Assembly (NCBI RefSeq): GCF_003255815.1
Contig: NC_037689.1
Coordinates: 23,948,802-24,012,801, forward strand
DNA length: 64,000 bases
Direction: 5' to 3'
DNA from: Theropithecus gelada
Taxonomy: Eukaryota > Chordata > Mammalia > Primates > Cercopithecidae
In this document: piece by piece, positions 10,741 through 22,285 of the stretch
Layout of the letters: every line of letters starts with the position of its first letter
How positions within the stretch are numbered: position 1 is the stretch's first letter
Program-made: the position numbers and the translations under genes
Notes under the pieces: generated by a model
Told to the model about the DNA's origin: nothing
The model's database searches: none
What the model saw: the letters and a program-made list of their open reading frames with translations, nothing else

Positions 10741-13350
10741 ATGCTGCCATTCTATCACTGTTGTATGACATCATGCCACCATTTTATCACTGTTCTATAA
10801 CATGCTGCCATTTTACCACTGTTGTATTACATCATGCTGCCATTTTATCGCCATTCTATGATATCATGCCCTCATTTTATCACTGTTCTATGACATCATG
10901 CTGCCATTTTATCACTGTTCTATGACATCATGCCACCATTTTATCACTGTTCTATGACATCATGCCGCCATTTTATCACTGTTCTATGACATCATGCCCT
11001 CATTTTATCACTGTTCTATGATATCATGCTACCATTTTACCACTGTTCTATTACATCATGCTGCCATTTTATCACCATTCTATGATATCATGCCCTCATT
11101 TTATCACTGTTCTATGATATCATGCTACCATTCTATCACTGTTCTATGACATCATGCCACCATTTTATCACCGTTCTATCACATCATGCCGCCATTTTAT
11201 CACCGTTCTATCACATCATGCCGCCATTTTATCACCGTTCTATGACATCATGCCGCCATTTTATCACTGTTCTATTACATCATGCTGCCATTTTATCACC
11301 ATTCTATGATATCATGCCACCATTTTATCACTGTTCTATGACATCATGCCGCCATTCTATCACTGTTCTATTACATCATGCTGCCATTTTATCACCATTC
11401 TATGATATCATGCCCTCATTTTATCACTGTTCTATGATATCATGCTACCATTCTATCAGTGTTCTATGACATCATGCCACCATTTTATCACCGTTCTATA
11501 TCATGCTACCATTCTATCACTGTTCTATGACATCATGCCACCATTTTATCACCGTTCTATCACATCATGCCGCCATTTTATCACCGTTCTATGACATCAT
11601 GCCGCCATTTTATCACCGTTCTATGACATCATGCCGCCATTTTATCACCGTTCTATGACATCATGCCGCCATTTTATCACCGTTCTATGACATCATGCCG
11701 CCATTTTATCACCGTTCTATGACATCATGCCGCCATTTTATCACCGTTCTATGACATCATGCCGCCATTTTATCACCGTTCTATGACATCATGCCGCCAT
11801 TTTATCACCGTTCTATGACATCATGCCGCCATTTTATCACCGTTCTATGACATCATGCCGCCATTTTATCACCGTTCTATGACATCATGCCGCCATTTTA
11901 TCACCGTTCTATGACATCATGCCGCCATTTTATCACCGTTCTATGACATCATGCCGCCATTTTATCACCGTTCTATGACATCATGCCGCCATTTTATCAC
12001 CGTTCTATGACATCATGCCGCCATTTTATCACCGTTCTATGACATCATGCCGCCATTTTATCACCGTTCTATGACATCATGCCGCCATTTTATCACCGTT
12101 CTATGACATCATGCCGCCATTTTATCACCGTTCTATGACATCATGCCGCCATTTTATCACCGTTCTATGACATCATGCCGCCATTTTATCACCGTTGTAT
12201 GACATCATGCCACCATTTTATCACTGTTCTATAACATGCTGCCATTTTACCACTGTTCTATTACATCATGCTGCCATTTTATCACCATTCTATGATATCA
12301 TGCCACCATTTTATCACTGTTCTATGACATCATGCCACCATTCTATCACTGTTCTATTACATCATGCTGCCATTTTATCACCATTCTATGATATCATGCC
12401 CTCATTTTATCACCGTTCTATGATATCATGCCACCATTCTATCACCGTTCTATGACATCATGCCACCATTTTATCACCGTTCTATCACATCATGCTGCCA
12501 TTTTATCACCGTTCTATCACATCATGCCGCCATTTTATCACCGTTCTATCACATCATGCCACCATTTTATCACCGTTCTATCACATCATGCCGCCATTTT
12601 ATCACTGTTCTATCACATCATGCCGCCATTTTATCACTGTTCTATCACATCATGCCGCCATTTTATCACTGTTCTATGACATCATGCCACCATTGTATCA
12701 CTGTTCTATGACATCATGCCGCCATTTTATCACTGTTCTATCACATCATGCCGCCATTTTATCACTGTTCTATCACATCATGCCACCATTGTATCACTGT
12801 TCTATGACATCATGCCGCCATTTTATCACTGTTCTATGACATCATGCCGCCATTTTATCACTGTTCTATGACATCATGCCACCATTGTATCACTGTTCTA
12901 TGACATCATGCCACCATTTTATCACTGTTCTATCACATCATGCCGCCATTTTATCACCGTTCTATGACATCATGCCGCCATTGTATCACCGTTCTATGAC
13001 ATCATGCCGCCATTTTATCACCGTTCTATGACATCATGCCGCCATTTTATCACTGTTCTATGACATCATGCCACCATTTTATCACCGTTCTATGACATCA
13101 TGCCACCATTGTATCACCGTTCTATGACATCATGCCACCATTTTATCACTGTTCTATGACATCATGCCGCCATTTTATCACCGTTCTATCACATCATGCC
13201 GCCATTTTATCACCATTCTATGACATCATGCCACCATTTTATCACTGTTCTATGACATCATGCCGCCATTTTATCACTGTTCTATGACATCATGCCGCCA
13301 TTGTATCACTGTTCTATGACATCATGCCGCCATTGTATCACCGTTCTATG
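10741..13350 (+). repeat. 32-bp minisatellite, about 81 units
   Basis: The consensus unit reads gccgccattttatcacc followed by gttctatgacatcat. Units at about 11580-12190 (some 19 in a row) appear identical, while both flanks hold variants (cac, ctc, ctg, ttac, ataac). Each core unit has two CpGs, a GCCGCCATTTT motif (reverse complement of the YY1 consensus) and TGACATCA, one mismatch from a CRE. A variant block starting ttgtatgaca recurs at 10761 and 12195, so a roughly 1.43-kb duplication underlies part of the array. Open frames through it are artefacts of the period. Confidence 0.97.
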
Positions 13351-13728
13351 AAAAAGAACACATCGGCATCGAAGGAGATGAGGGAACATGAATGACGGAG
13401 CTGTGGGAGAAGAATCCCCACCACAAAACTGGCCCGGGACCCTGGGCACAGAGATATTTCCACACTCAGCATACGGGGACTGAGGTGAAACGAGAGGGCT
13501 GGGTGGGATGGAGGAGATCCGGGAGAAGACCCCTGATCCACAGCACAGCCATGTTGGGAGGGGAATCGTAATGCTACGTAGGATGTCTAAGTTCTCCTCC
13601 AGATGTGAGGCTGGGAGTCCCTTTCCAGAGCCTCAGAGAGCATACTGGTCTCATGTCCATGTTACTGCCATTAAATGGTACCAGGCATGTCCCCACAGAA
13701 CTGGGCTGGCCTCTGTAGGGATCTACAT
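13351..13728. other. Single-copy DNA
   Basis: The unique right flank of the minisatellite. No repeat or gene recognised. Confidence 0.45.
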
Positions 13729-13925
13729 CGGTGGTTTTCCACTGCAGGCCCTTTTGCTTCCCCCTCCCCCAGGAACATATACAAATGTCTAGAGGTATTT
13801 TTGGTTGTTATAACTGGGGTGGGAGGTATAGTGTGTACATCCATGTCAAGTGGGTGGAGCCCAGGGATCCTGCTCAACACCTTGCAGTCCACAGCATGGC
13901 CCCACCGCAGAGAATCATTCAGCTT
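13729..13925 (+). mobile_element. MER20-like hAT DNA transposon
   Basis: Contains the family hallmarks gtctagaggtatttttggttg, aactggggtggg and gtggagcccagggatcctgct, ending near agagaatcattcagc. Non-autonomous hAT-Charlie element, old and immobile. Confidence 0.78.
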
Positions 13926-13995
13926 CAGATCGACAAACTGCCAAGGCTGACAAAGCCTGCCTTAGCATGACAGATTAGATGCATACGGGATCCAC

Positions 13996-15470
13996 TTGTC
14001 TGTGTGCCTATCATCCAACTCACTGCCTATCGACTGTCACCCATCATGTATCTATCACCTATTTGTAGAACAGCTATCGACCTGTTTACCACCTATCACC
14101 TACTTATCTATCTACCATCTATCATTTACTTACCACTTACCATCTCCATCTATCATCTACTTATCTATCTGCCATCTATCATTTACTTACCACTTACCAT
14201 CTATCTATCATCTACTTATCTATCTACCATCTATCATTTACTTACCACTTACCATCTCCATCTATCATCTACTTATCTATCTGCCATCTATCATTTACTT
14301 ACCACTTACCATCTATCTATCATCTACTTATCTATCTACCATCTATCATTTACTTACCACTTACCATCTCCATCTATCATCTACTTATCTATCTACCATC
14401 TATCATTTACTTACCACTTACCATCTCCATCTATCATCTACTTATCTACCATCTATCATTTACTTACCACTTACCATCTATCTATCATCTACTTATCTGT
14501 CTACCATCTATCATTTACTTACCACTTACCATCTCCATCTATCACCTACTTATCTATCTACCATCTATCATTTACTTACCACTTACCATCTCCATCTATC
14601 ATCTACTTATCTATCTACCATCTATCATTTACTTACCACTTACCATCTGTCATCTACTTATCTACCATCTATCATTTATCTATATACCATTTATCATGTA
14701 TCATCTACTTATCTATCTACCATCTATCATTTACTTACCACTTACCATCTATCTATCATCTACTTATCTACCATCTATCATTTATCTATATACCATTTAT
14801 CATGTATCATCTACTTATCTATCTACCATCTATCATTTACTTACCACTTACCATCTATCTATCATCTACTTATCTACCATCTATCATTTATCTATATGCC
14901 ATTTATCATGTATCATCTACTTATCTATCTACCATCTATCATTTACTTACCACTTACCATCTATCTATCATCTACTTATCTATCTACCATATATCATTTA
15001 TCTATATACCATTTATCATGTATCATCTACTTATCTACCATCATTTATCTATTTACCACTGATCATCTATCATCTACTTATCTACCATCTATCATTTATC
15101 TATATACCATTTATCATGTATCATCTACTTATCTATCTACCATCATTTATCTATTTACCACTTATCATCTATCATCTACTTATCTACCATCTATCATTTA
15201 TCTATTTACCACTTATCATTTATCATATACTATTTATCACTTATCTCTCTTTGATCATGATATAGCATGTTTATCTGCTTTCTATCTACTGTCTATCATC
15301 TACCTATCATCTATTTACCATCTATCATATCATCTACCTGTCATGTATCACCTATCACTGATCACAATCTATCATTGACCATTACTATCTATCTAGCTAT
15401 CTATTATCTATCATCTATCTCTCTATCTAGCTATTTTCTGTCTAATATCTATCTATCCATCATCTATCTA
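13996..15470 (+). repeat. Tetranucleotide-derived array (TATC/TACC/TTAC) with 55/57-bp higher-order units
   Basis: Built from tatc, tacc and ttac words. The phrase tatcatctacttatctatct recurs at 14151, 14206 and 14263, giving 55- and 57-bp units that alternate by ctccatc versus ctatc. A second unit type with tatataccatttatcatg appears after about 14670. The 460-codon Tyr/Leu/Ser/Thr frame is a product of the repeat and is not a gene. Confidence 0.95.
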
Positions 15471-15475
15471 TATCA

Positions 15476-15524
15476 CAGTGGTTTTTTAACTGAGCAAAAT
15501 TTTGCCTCCTCAAGGACAATTGGC
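15476..15524 (+). mobile_element. MER20-like 5' end fragment
   Basis: Matches the start of a MER20-type element (cagtggttttttaac, then gcaaaattttgcctcc) and stops within 50 bp, sandwiched between two tetranucleotide tracts. Confidence 0.55.
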
Positions 15525-15548
15525 ATATCTATCTATCTATCTATCTGT
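15525..15548 (+). repeat. (TATC)n microsatellite
   Basis: Five to six tatc repeats following the MER20-like fragment. Confidence 0.9.
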
Positions 15549-15596
15549 CATTTCCTCATTTATGAAATTGGGGGTAATAAAAATGCCTGCCTCAAA
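15549..15596 (+). mobile_element. MIR fragment (tentative)
   Basis: Resembles the sense MIR core (cctcatttatgaaattggggg, then aataaaaatgcctgcctc). Too short for a firm call. Confidence 0.45.
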
Positions 15597-15600
15597 AATT

Positions 15601-15753
15601 GACAAATGAGATCTAATTAAACTAAAGAGCTTCTACACAGCAAAAGAAACTATCATCAGAGCAAACAGGCAACCTACAGAATAGGAGAAAATTTTTGCAA
15701 TCTATCCATCTGACAAAGGTCTAATATCCAGAATCTGCAAGGAACTTAAATAA
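15601..15753 (+). mobile_element. L1 ORF2 fragment
   Basis: Contains the L1 ORF2 words agagcttctacacagcaaaag and aatatccagaatctgcaagg, the same part of L1 as 5864-6000. It joins an Alu fragment abruptly at about 15756. Confidence 0.85.
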
Positions 15754-15756
15754 ATT

Positions 15757-15949
15757 GTCCTGCCTCAGCCTTGTTAGTAGCTGTGACTACAGGCACCCAC
15801 CACCAGGCCTGGCTAATTTTTGTATTTTTAGTAGAGGCAGGGTTTCACCATGTTAGCCAGGCTGGTCTCGAACTCCTGACCACAAATGATCCACGCACCC
15901 CAGCCTCCCCAAGTGCTGGGATTACAAGTGTGAGCCACCACGCCTGGCC
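15757..15949 (-). mobile_element. Truncated Alu SINE
   Basis: Antisense Alu lacking its tail and most of the right monomer. It starts at gtcctgcctcag and ends at the head. The blunt join to L1 suggests a deletion junction. Confidence 0.88.
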
Positions 15950-16361
15950 ATGTTTTGGCCTTTTTCATGCCACTTTGCTTTGACCTTTACTTCTTTCTCC
16001 TGTATGCCTAGAGACTTCATCTTAAGAGCTTGTCCTCACATCACCTCCCAGAATATGCAAACTCACAATCTCTTTACTTCTTAAAATTTGACCTTGGGGC
16101 TACCAAGCTCTGAAGATGGAAGTGAGATTTCCTCAAAAGGCACAGATCTGAGTGACCCCTCACAGCATTCATAGGTACGCAATCTCTAACCGGAGGTAGC
16201 TCAAGGACGCGTATAGCTCCCAGGGCCCCTCACAGCATTCATAGGTACGCAATCTCTAACTGGAGGTAGCTCAAGGACGCGTATAGCTCCCAGGACATTA
16301 CACAACACCAGAGGGAGACTGCCTGGGTGAACAGCAGGTAGACACTAGAGTTACGTGAACA
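15950..16361. other. Single-copy DNA with a 70-bp tandem duplication
   Basis: Mostly unique sequence. The duplication at 16156-16295 is listed separately. Confidence 0.45.
16156..16295 (+). repeat. Two-copy 70-bp tandem duplication
   Basis: Copies 16156-16225 and 16226-16295, starting cccctcacagcattcatagg. I see one clear difference (ccgg versus ctgg), a CpG transition. Low divergence means a recent event. Confidence 0.95.
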
Positions 16362-16501
16362 CTTCTGTGAACACGGGGGCCTGTTGGGGAAGGGGGGCAA
16401 GGGGAGGGAAAGCACTGGGACACATACCTAATTCATGCGAGGCTTAAAACCTAGATGGCAGGTTGATAGGTACAGCAAACCACCGTGGCACATGTATACC
16501 T
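16362..16501 (+). mobile_element. L1 3' end fragment
   Basis: L1 3' UTR with the G-rich tract (gggggcctgttgggg onward, possible G-quadruplex) and tggcacatgtatacctatg. The final A tail is missing. Confidence 0.85.
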
Positions 16502-16748
16502 ATGAAGTAGTTCTAGGAACAGTTCATCAAACACTGGAATGACTGTGAACGCCCCTCCCTGCCTGAAATGAATGCTGTCTTCGCGTGACGTCCTACCCTC
16601 TGCCCAGTGTCCTTCCTGAATGGGAATCTCTTCAGCACATGGCCAACTTACCACAAACCCTTCTCAAAACCCTCAGAATAGGCAGGAAACTGCTCATACC
16701 CCTATAATGGCTGATGGCAGAGAAGAAAACATTAATGCTAAGAAAACA
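16502..16748. other. Single-copy DNA
   Basis: No repeat or gene recognised. Confidence 0.4.
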
Positions 16749-17005
16749 GGCCAGGTGCGGTGGCTCACGTCTTTAATCCCAGCACTTTGGGAGGCCGAGG
16801 TGGGCAGATCACCTGAGGTCGGGACTTTGAGACCAGCCTGGCCAACATAGTGAAACCCCATCTCTACTAAAAATACAAAACTAGCCAGGCGTGGCTGGGC
16901 GTGGCTGTGATCCCAGCTACTCGGGAGGCTGAGGCAGGAGAATCACTTGAACCCGGGAGGTGGAGGTTACGGTGAGCCGAGACCACGCCACTGCACCCCA
17001 GCCTA
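16749..17005 (+). mobile_element. Alu SINE lacking its 3' end
   Basis: Sense Alu that stops at cccagcctag without the final segment or A tail, implying a later deletion or recombination. Confidence 0.88.
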
Positions 17006-17126
17006 GTTCAGGTAATTCTTGGCCACTGTATTTTTATACCCCCGAATATTTAAATGACCATGGATACACAACCAGGATGGGGGCTTAATAAAGAGAGGAC
17101 ACGGTTCTTTGCTGCATCCAGGATTT

Positions 17127-17428
17127 ACTTATTTTATTTTTTTCTCATTTTTCTGTGACACTGTCTCATTCTATCAGCCAGGCTGAAGTGCAGTGGACCC
17201 GCCACAGCTCACTGCAGCCTCAACCTCCTGGGCTCAAGCCATTCTCCTGCCTCAGCATCCTGAGATGCTGGGACCAGAAGCATATGCCATCATACCCGGG
17301 TTTTTTTTTTTTCCCTGTAGAAACGAGATCTTGCTGTGTTGCCCAGGCTAGTCTCAAATTCCTGGGCTCAAGTGATGCTCCTGCCTTGGCCTCCCAGAAG
17401 TGCTGGGATTACAGGCAGGAGCCACGAA
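17127..17428 (-). mobile_element. Alu SINE (AluJ-like)
   Basis: Antisense Alu, diverged, with a long T-run between the monomers at about 17300-17312. Confidence 0.9.
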
Positions 17429-17693
17429 GGATCATCTGTGTTTGCAATAGTTCACTCCTTCGCACCAGAATAAAACCCAGCCCCCCGGAAAGCTGACTCG
17501 GAGCCTTTCTGAGGATGTCTATACGCGGTTTCTCGTCTGAATGCAGCCATTTCACAAACACCAGCCATTCCCCAGGCTTCAGATAAGCCATTCCCCATCA
17601 GGAAAATACAGGGCCCCCTTTCGAGAGGAACCTCAATGGCTAAATCTACCATCTTCACAGCACACACAGCTTCAGCAAATAAAGAGAGATGCT
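17429..17693. other. Single-copy DNA
   Basis: Short unique stretch. Overlapping open frames on both strands have no family features. Confidence 0.4.
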
Positions 17694-17998
17694 GGCCAGG
17701 CGCGGTGGCTCACACCTGTAATCCCAGCACTTTGGGAGGTCAAGGCGGGCAGATCGCGAAGTCAGGAGTTCAAGACCAGCCTGACCAACATGGTGAAACC
17801 CCGTCACTACTAAAAATACAAAAATTAGCCAGTATGGTGGGGCGGTGCCTATAATCCCAGCAACTCAGGAGGCTGAGGCAGGAGAATCGCTTGAACCCGG
17901 GAGGCAGAGGTTGCAGTGAGCCGAGCTCATGCCATTGCACTCCAGCCTGGGAGACAGAACGAGATTCCATCTCAAAAAAAAAAACAAAAACAAAAACC
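17694..17998 (+). mobile_element. Alu SINE (AluS-like)
   Basis: Full sense Alu with an (aaaaac)n tail. The flanks agree (agagagatgct before, agagcgatgct after), giving an 11-bp target duplication. Confidence 0.93.
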
Positions 17999-18140
17999 AA
18001 GAGCGATGCTACATTCTCAGATAATTAGTTTTACATTGAAGCTTCATTTGGGAATTGAAAGTAAGAACAGGGAAAGTACATTTTTCTTTTCTAGAGAAAA
18101 TAAACAAGGACAAAGATGCATGGAAAATAATATTTTAAAC
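17999..18140. other. Single-copy spacer
   Basis: Unique AT-rich sequence just outside the tandem duplication that begins at 18141. Confidence 0.4.
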
Positions 18141-19088
18141 GTCTCCTATTGACCTAACTTATAAAGTCATTTTTTATGTAATAACAAAATAATTGGAGAG
18201 GGGTACCCAAGAGCGCAATAGTCTCTGAAATATCTTATTTCATGTACACTCAGACGCACAAAGACACATACATAATTTATAACTAATTTAGCAAAATGTT
18301 ATGATTTGACACAACTGGACAGTGGGTACACAAATGCTGTTCAAATGACTCCCTGCATCTTTCAAATGTGTGAAATGTTTTATAATAAAACATTTTTAGA
18401 AGGCACATTGAAGTGCAAACAATTGCTACACAATGAAAAAGATAAATGGTTGTATTCAAATGCTTACGGGTATTTATTCATTAAGAGTATTTTGAGGCAG
18501 GGCACAGGGTGGCTCACACCTATAATCCCAGCACTTTGGGAGGCTGAGGAGGGTGGATCACTCAAGGTCAGGCGTTCGAGACCAGCCTGGCCAATACGGT
18601 GAAACTCCATCTCTATTAAAAATACAAAAATTAGATGGGTGTGCTGGTGCACATCTGTAATCCCAGCTACTCGGGAGGCTGAGGCAGGAGAATTGCTTGA
18701 ACCCAGAAGGCAGAGGTTGCAGCAGTGAGCCAAGATCCTGCCACTGCACTCCAGAACAAGACTCAGTCTCAAAAAAAAAAAAAAAGTCTCCTATTGACCC
18801 ATGTTATGAAGTCATTTTTTATGTAATAGCAAACTAATTGGAAAGGGATACCCAAGACACATATATAATTTATAACTAATTAAGCAAAATGTTATGATTT
18901 GATACAACTGGATGGTGGATACACAAATGCTGTTCAAATTATTCTCTGCATCTTTCAAATGTGTGAAATGTTTTATAATGAAACATTCTTATGAGGCACA
19001 TTGAAGTTTAAACAACTGCTAAACGATGAAAAAGATAAATGGTTGTCATCAAACGCTTATGGATATTTACTCATTAACAATATTTTGA
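18141..19088 (+). repeat. Tandem duplication of a 350-bp unique segment plus Alu
   Basis: Copy 1 starts at 18141 and copy 2 at 18786 (offset 645), both with gtctcctattgacc. Each unique part ends ...attttgagg and is followed at once by an Alu. Copy 2 lacks about 50 bp present in copy 1 (after cccaaga). Point differences are scattered, so the event is not recent. The segment itself is AT-rich and matches no family I know. Confidence 0.93.
18496..18785 (+). mobile_element. Alu SINE (first copy at the duplicated site)
   Basis: Sense Alu with an A tail joined directly to the second copy of the duplicated unique segment. Confidence 0.92.
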
Positions 19089-19374
19089 GGCCGGGCACGG
19101 TGGCTCATGCCTGTAATCCCAGCACTTTGGGAGGTCAAGGAGGGCAGATCACTTGAGGTCAGGAGTTCGAGACCAGCCTGGTCAACATGTTGCAACCCCA
19201 TCTCTACTAAAAATACAAAAATTAGCTGGGCGTGGTGGTGGGTGCCTGTAATCCCAGGAGGCTGAAGCAGGAGAATCACTTGAAACTGCGAGGCAGAGGT
19301 TGCAGTGAGCCAAGCTCGTGCCACTGAACTCCAGCCTGGGCAACAGAACAAGACTCTGTCTCAAAAAATAAATA
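19089..19374 (+). mobile_element. Alu SINE (second copy at the duplicated site)
   Basis: Sense Alu in the same position relative to the flank as the copy at 18496. It has lost about 10 bp around cccaggaggctg in the second monomer. Confidence 0.92.
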
Positions 19375-19479
19375 ACCCGGGAGGTGGAGCTTACAGTGAA
19401 CCGAGATTGCACTGCTGCACTCCAGCCTGGGCAAAAGAACGAGACTTTGTCTCAAGAAAATAAATAAAATAATAAAAAA
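19375..19479 (+). mobile_element. Alu 3' fragment
   Basis: Only the end of an Alu right monomer plus tail, fused head-to-tail to the preceding Alu. It is followed by agagtattttga, the same word seen before the first Alu (18484-18495), which fits an original target duplication split by recombination. Confidence 0.88.
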
Positions 19480-20002
19480 GAGTATTTTGAAACTACACGT
19501 TGCCTTCTGTGTAAATTAAAAGCCAATGAAAGGCTTCTGATTTTCAGGGCGTCTCATTTCTACCCTATAGAAGCAACCCTACCAAACCCCTCACTCAGGA
19601 GCCTTCATGACCCTACCAAGGGGGAAAGAGCTTCACTTTTCAATGAATTTAGGGGCTTTGCTTCTGCGGTTGAGACTTCCCCCCAGCCAACATTCTGTGT
19701 TCAGAGACAGTGGCTAAGCTGATGTGTAAATAACACAAGAAATGTTGTGTGAAGAAATGTTGTGTGAAGATGGGTGATACCAACATTGGGACTGGAGACA
19801 GCAGGTACTGTGATTCAGGTGAAACTCTCACCACTAATTGGTAGAGAGAGAAAAAGAAAATGAGCAAATGAACTCTGATTTTGAAGAACTTCATTTGAAT
19901 CAGGCTTATCTTGATGTCTCGTCAGTCAACAAGATGCAGCTGGAGTAGATGTGTGTGTGTGTGGAATATTTGTGAAGGGCTAAGGGACTCTATGTATTTG
20001 GG
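19480..20002. other. Single-copy DNA with a small tandem repeat
   Basis: A 15-bp direct repeat, aaatgttgtgtgaag, occurs twice at about 19740-19770. No gene seen. Confidence 0.45.
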
Positions 20003-20311
20003 TTTTTGTTTTTTTTTTTTCTTTTTTGGAGACAGAGTCTCGCGCTGTCGCCCAGGCTAGAGTGCAGTGGCACGATCTCAGCTCACTGCAACCTCCACCT
20101 CCCAGGTTCAAACAATTCCCCTGCCTCAGCCTCCCGAGTAGCTGGGACTACAGGCTTGCACCACCATGCCCGGCTAATATTTTGTATTTTTAGTAGAGAT
20201 GGGGTTTCACCATATTGGCCAGGCTGGTCTCAAACTCCTCACCTCAAGTAATCCACCCACCTCGGCCTCCCAAAGTGCTGGGATTACAGGCGTGAGCCAC
20301 AACACCCAGCC
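20003..20311 (-). mobile_element. Alu SINE
   Basis: Full antisense Alu with a T tail, directly followed by a second partial Alu. Confidence 0.93.
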
Positions 20312-20450
20312 CCAGCTATTTTTTGTATTTTAGTAGAGACGGGTTTTACCCTGTTGGTCAGGCTGGGCTCAAACTCCTGACGTCAAGTGATCTGCCTGCC
20401 TCAGACTTCCAAGGTGCTGGGAGTACAGACATGAGTCACTGTGCCCGGCC
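20312..20450 (-). mobile_element. Alu left-monomer fragment
   Basis: Antisense left monomer only, abutting the previous Alu head to middle. Its right monomer is not present on the other side, so this is not a simple insertion. Confidence 0.85.
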
Positions 20451-20688
20451 CAGACTGTCCTGTTGAAATGTGCACAACAGAGACCTCAAGGTTGTCTTTT
20501 TCCAGCAGGAGCTCCAGGATCATGACTGAGGATAGATGCTTCCCAACCTGCTCACTCTCCAAAGAGCTTGCAAGTAGGCACAGATGAACCAAGCTCACCT
20601 TCCTAACAATGACACCTGCAGAATGGCACACCATGAGTTTTGTCTCCAAATGCACCATTCCTCCAGTTCGAGGAGTCCCAGTTAGTCT
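20451..20688. other. Single-copy spacer
   Basis: No family or gene recognised. Confidence 0.4.
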
Positions 20689-20979
20689 CTTTTTTTTTTT
20701 TTGGGAAACAGTCTCGCTCTGTCTCCCAGGCTGGAGTGCCGTGGCACAATCTTGGCTCACTGCAACCTCTGCCTCCTAGATTCAAGCGATTCTCCTGCCT
20801 CAGCCTCCTGAGTAGCTGGGATTACAGGCACCCACCACCACACCTGGCTAATTTTTGTATTTTTAATAGAGACGGGGTTTCACCATATTGGTGAGGCTGG
20901 TCTCGAACTCCTGACCTCAGGTGATCTACCCACCTCGGCCTCCCAAAGTGCTGAGATTACAGGAGGGAGCCACTGTGCC
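20689..20979 (-). mobile_element. Alu SINE
   Basis: Antisense Alu whose head is truncated to ...cactgtgcctg. Confidence 0.92.
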
Positions 20980-20980
20980 T

Positions 20981-21294
20981 GTTTTTGTTTGTTTGTTTTT
21001 GTTTTTGTTTTTTTTTTGAGATGGAGTCTCGCTCTGTCTCCCAGGCTGGAGTGCAGTGGCGCCATCTTGGCTCACTGCAACCTCCGCCTCCTGGGTTCAA
21101 GAGATTCACCTGCCTCAGCCTCCCCAGTAGCTGGGATTACAGGCACCCGCCACCACGCCTGGCTAATTTCTGTATTGTTAGTAGACGGGGTTTCGCCATG
21201 TTGGTCAGGCTGGTCTCGAACTCCTAATCTCAGGTGATCCACTCGCCTCAGCCTCCCAAAGTGCTGGGATGACAGTCTGAGCCACTGCGCCCAC
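20981..21294 (-). mobile_element. Alu SINE with (GTTT)n/(GTTTTT)n tail
   Basis: Antisense Alu immediately after another. Head variant gggatgacag at about 21267. Confidence 0.92.
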
Positions 21295-21890
21295 CTGAGG
21301 GCTTTGTATTTTATGGAGACACAATCAGTTCATCACTCCACACAGCTGTGCTGCTAGGACTCTGTGAAGGTTAAGAATTCCCCACTGCCTTTGTCTTCCA
21401 GAAAACGGGTTTTCTTGCAAAAAAAAAAAAAAAAAATTCCCTTCCTCATGACTCACAGATGCTTCCAAGTCAACCTAGGACAAGGCTGGCCACATCCTCC
21501 AAATTCACATTCTTTATTTACCCCTTCAGGGATGGACTGAATTCCTCGTCTTCCTTGACCTGAATAAAATTCCTATCTAACATGATTACATTTTGGTTGG
21601 GTTTCTCTCCTTCCTATCAGGCCCCGGGATGTTGGGCCAGCCTCACCTGGAGCAAACATCAGAAGATCAAGCAACGCTTCCTTAGGACCTGCTCAAAATT
21701 GGCTATGCAGCCACAGGGTTTAGCAGCTTCTATCCACGACTGAACCCCATATCGAATGACCCCAATCACGGTTGCTCCGAGCATCACGTGCCTGCCCCTA
21801 GAAAACTGTATGATGCCTGCCCTCAAAAAGGCTCCCAGATGTCACGGCTAGGGTGTGCTTCATGGTGCTATAGGCAACGTCCACCAGTGG
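21295..21890. other. Single-copy DNA with an A-run
   Basis: A 19-bp A-run at about 21419-21437. No gene recognised. Confidence 0.45.
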
Positions 21891-21904
21891 TTGTATTAGT
21901 ACCA

Positions 21905-22285
21905 CCTCTTTCCATTAATATAGTCCCTCCTCCATTACCATACTCTCTCCTTCCGTTACCATACTCTCTCCTTCCGTTACCATAGTCCCTCCTCCGTTAC
22001 CATACTCCCTCCTCCCACTACCATTGTCCCTCCTCCATTACCATAGACCCTGCTCCCATTACCATAGTCCCCCTCCTCCCGTTACCATAGACCCTCCTTT
22101 CATTACCATAGTCCCCCCTACTCCCATTACCATAGACCCTCCTCCATTACCATAGACCTTCCTTCCGTTACCACAGACCCTCCTCTCGTTATCACAGTCC
22201 TCCTCCCGTTACCATAGTCCGTCCTTCCGTTATCATAGTCCCCCCTCCTCCTCCCATTACAGTAGTCCCGCCTCCTCTTATTGTA
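21905..22285 (+). repeat. Pyrimidine-rich minisatellite, about 21 bp, some 17-18 units
   Basis: Repeated word ccattaccatagtccctcct with variants (cgttaccatactctctcct, cattaccatagaccctcct). Unit length drifts between about 19 and 25 bp. Nearly all purines are on the minus strand. Confidence 0.93.

Noticed and set aside
10741..13350. CRISPR-like appearance of regular repeats
   Set aside because: There are no spacers: units are directly adjacent, and the genome is primate. It is a minisatellite.
13996..15378. 460-codon open frame
   Set aside because: Made entirely of Tyr/Leu/Ser/Thr/His from tatc/tacc repeats. Similar frames are open in other phases, and no promoter or domain is seen.
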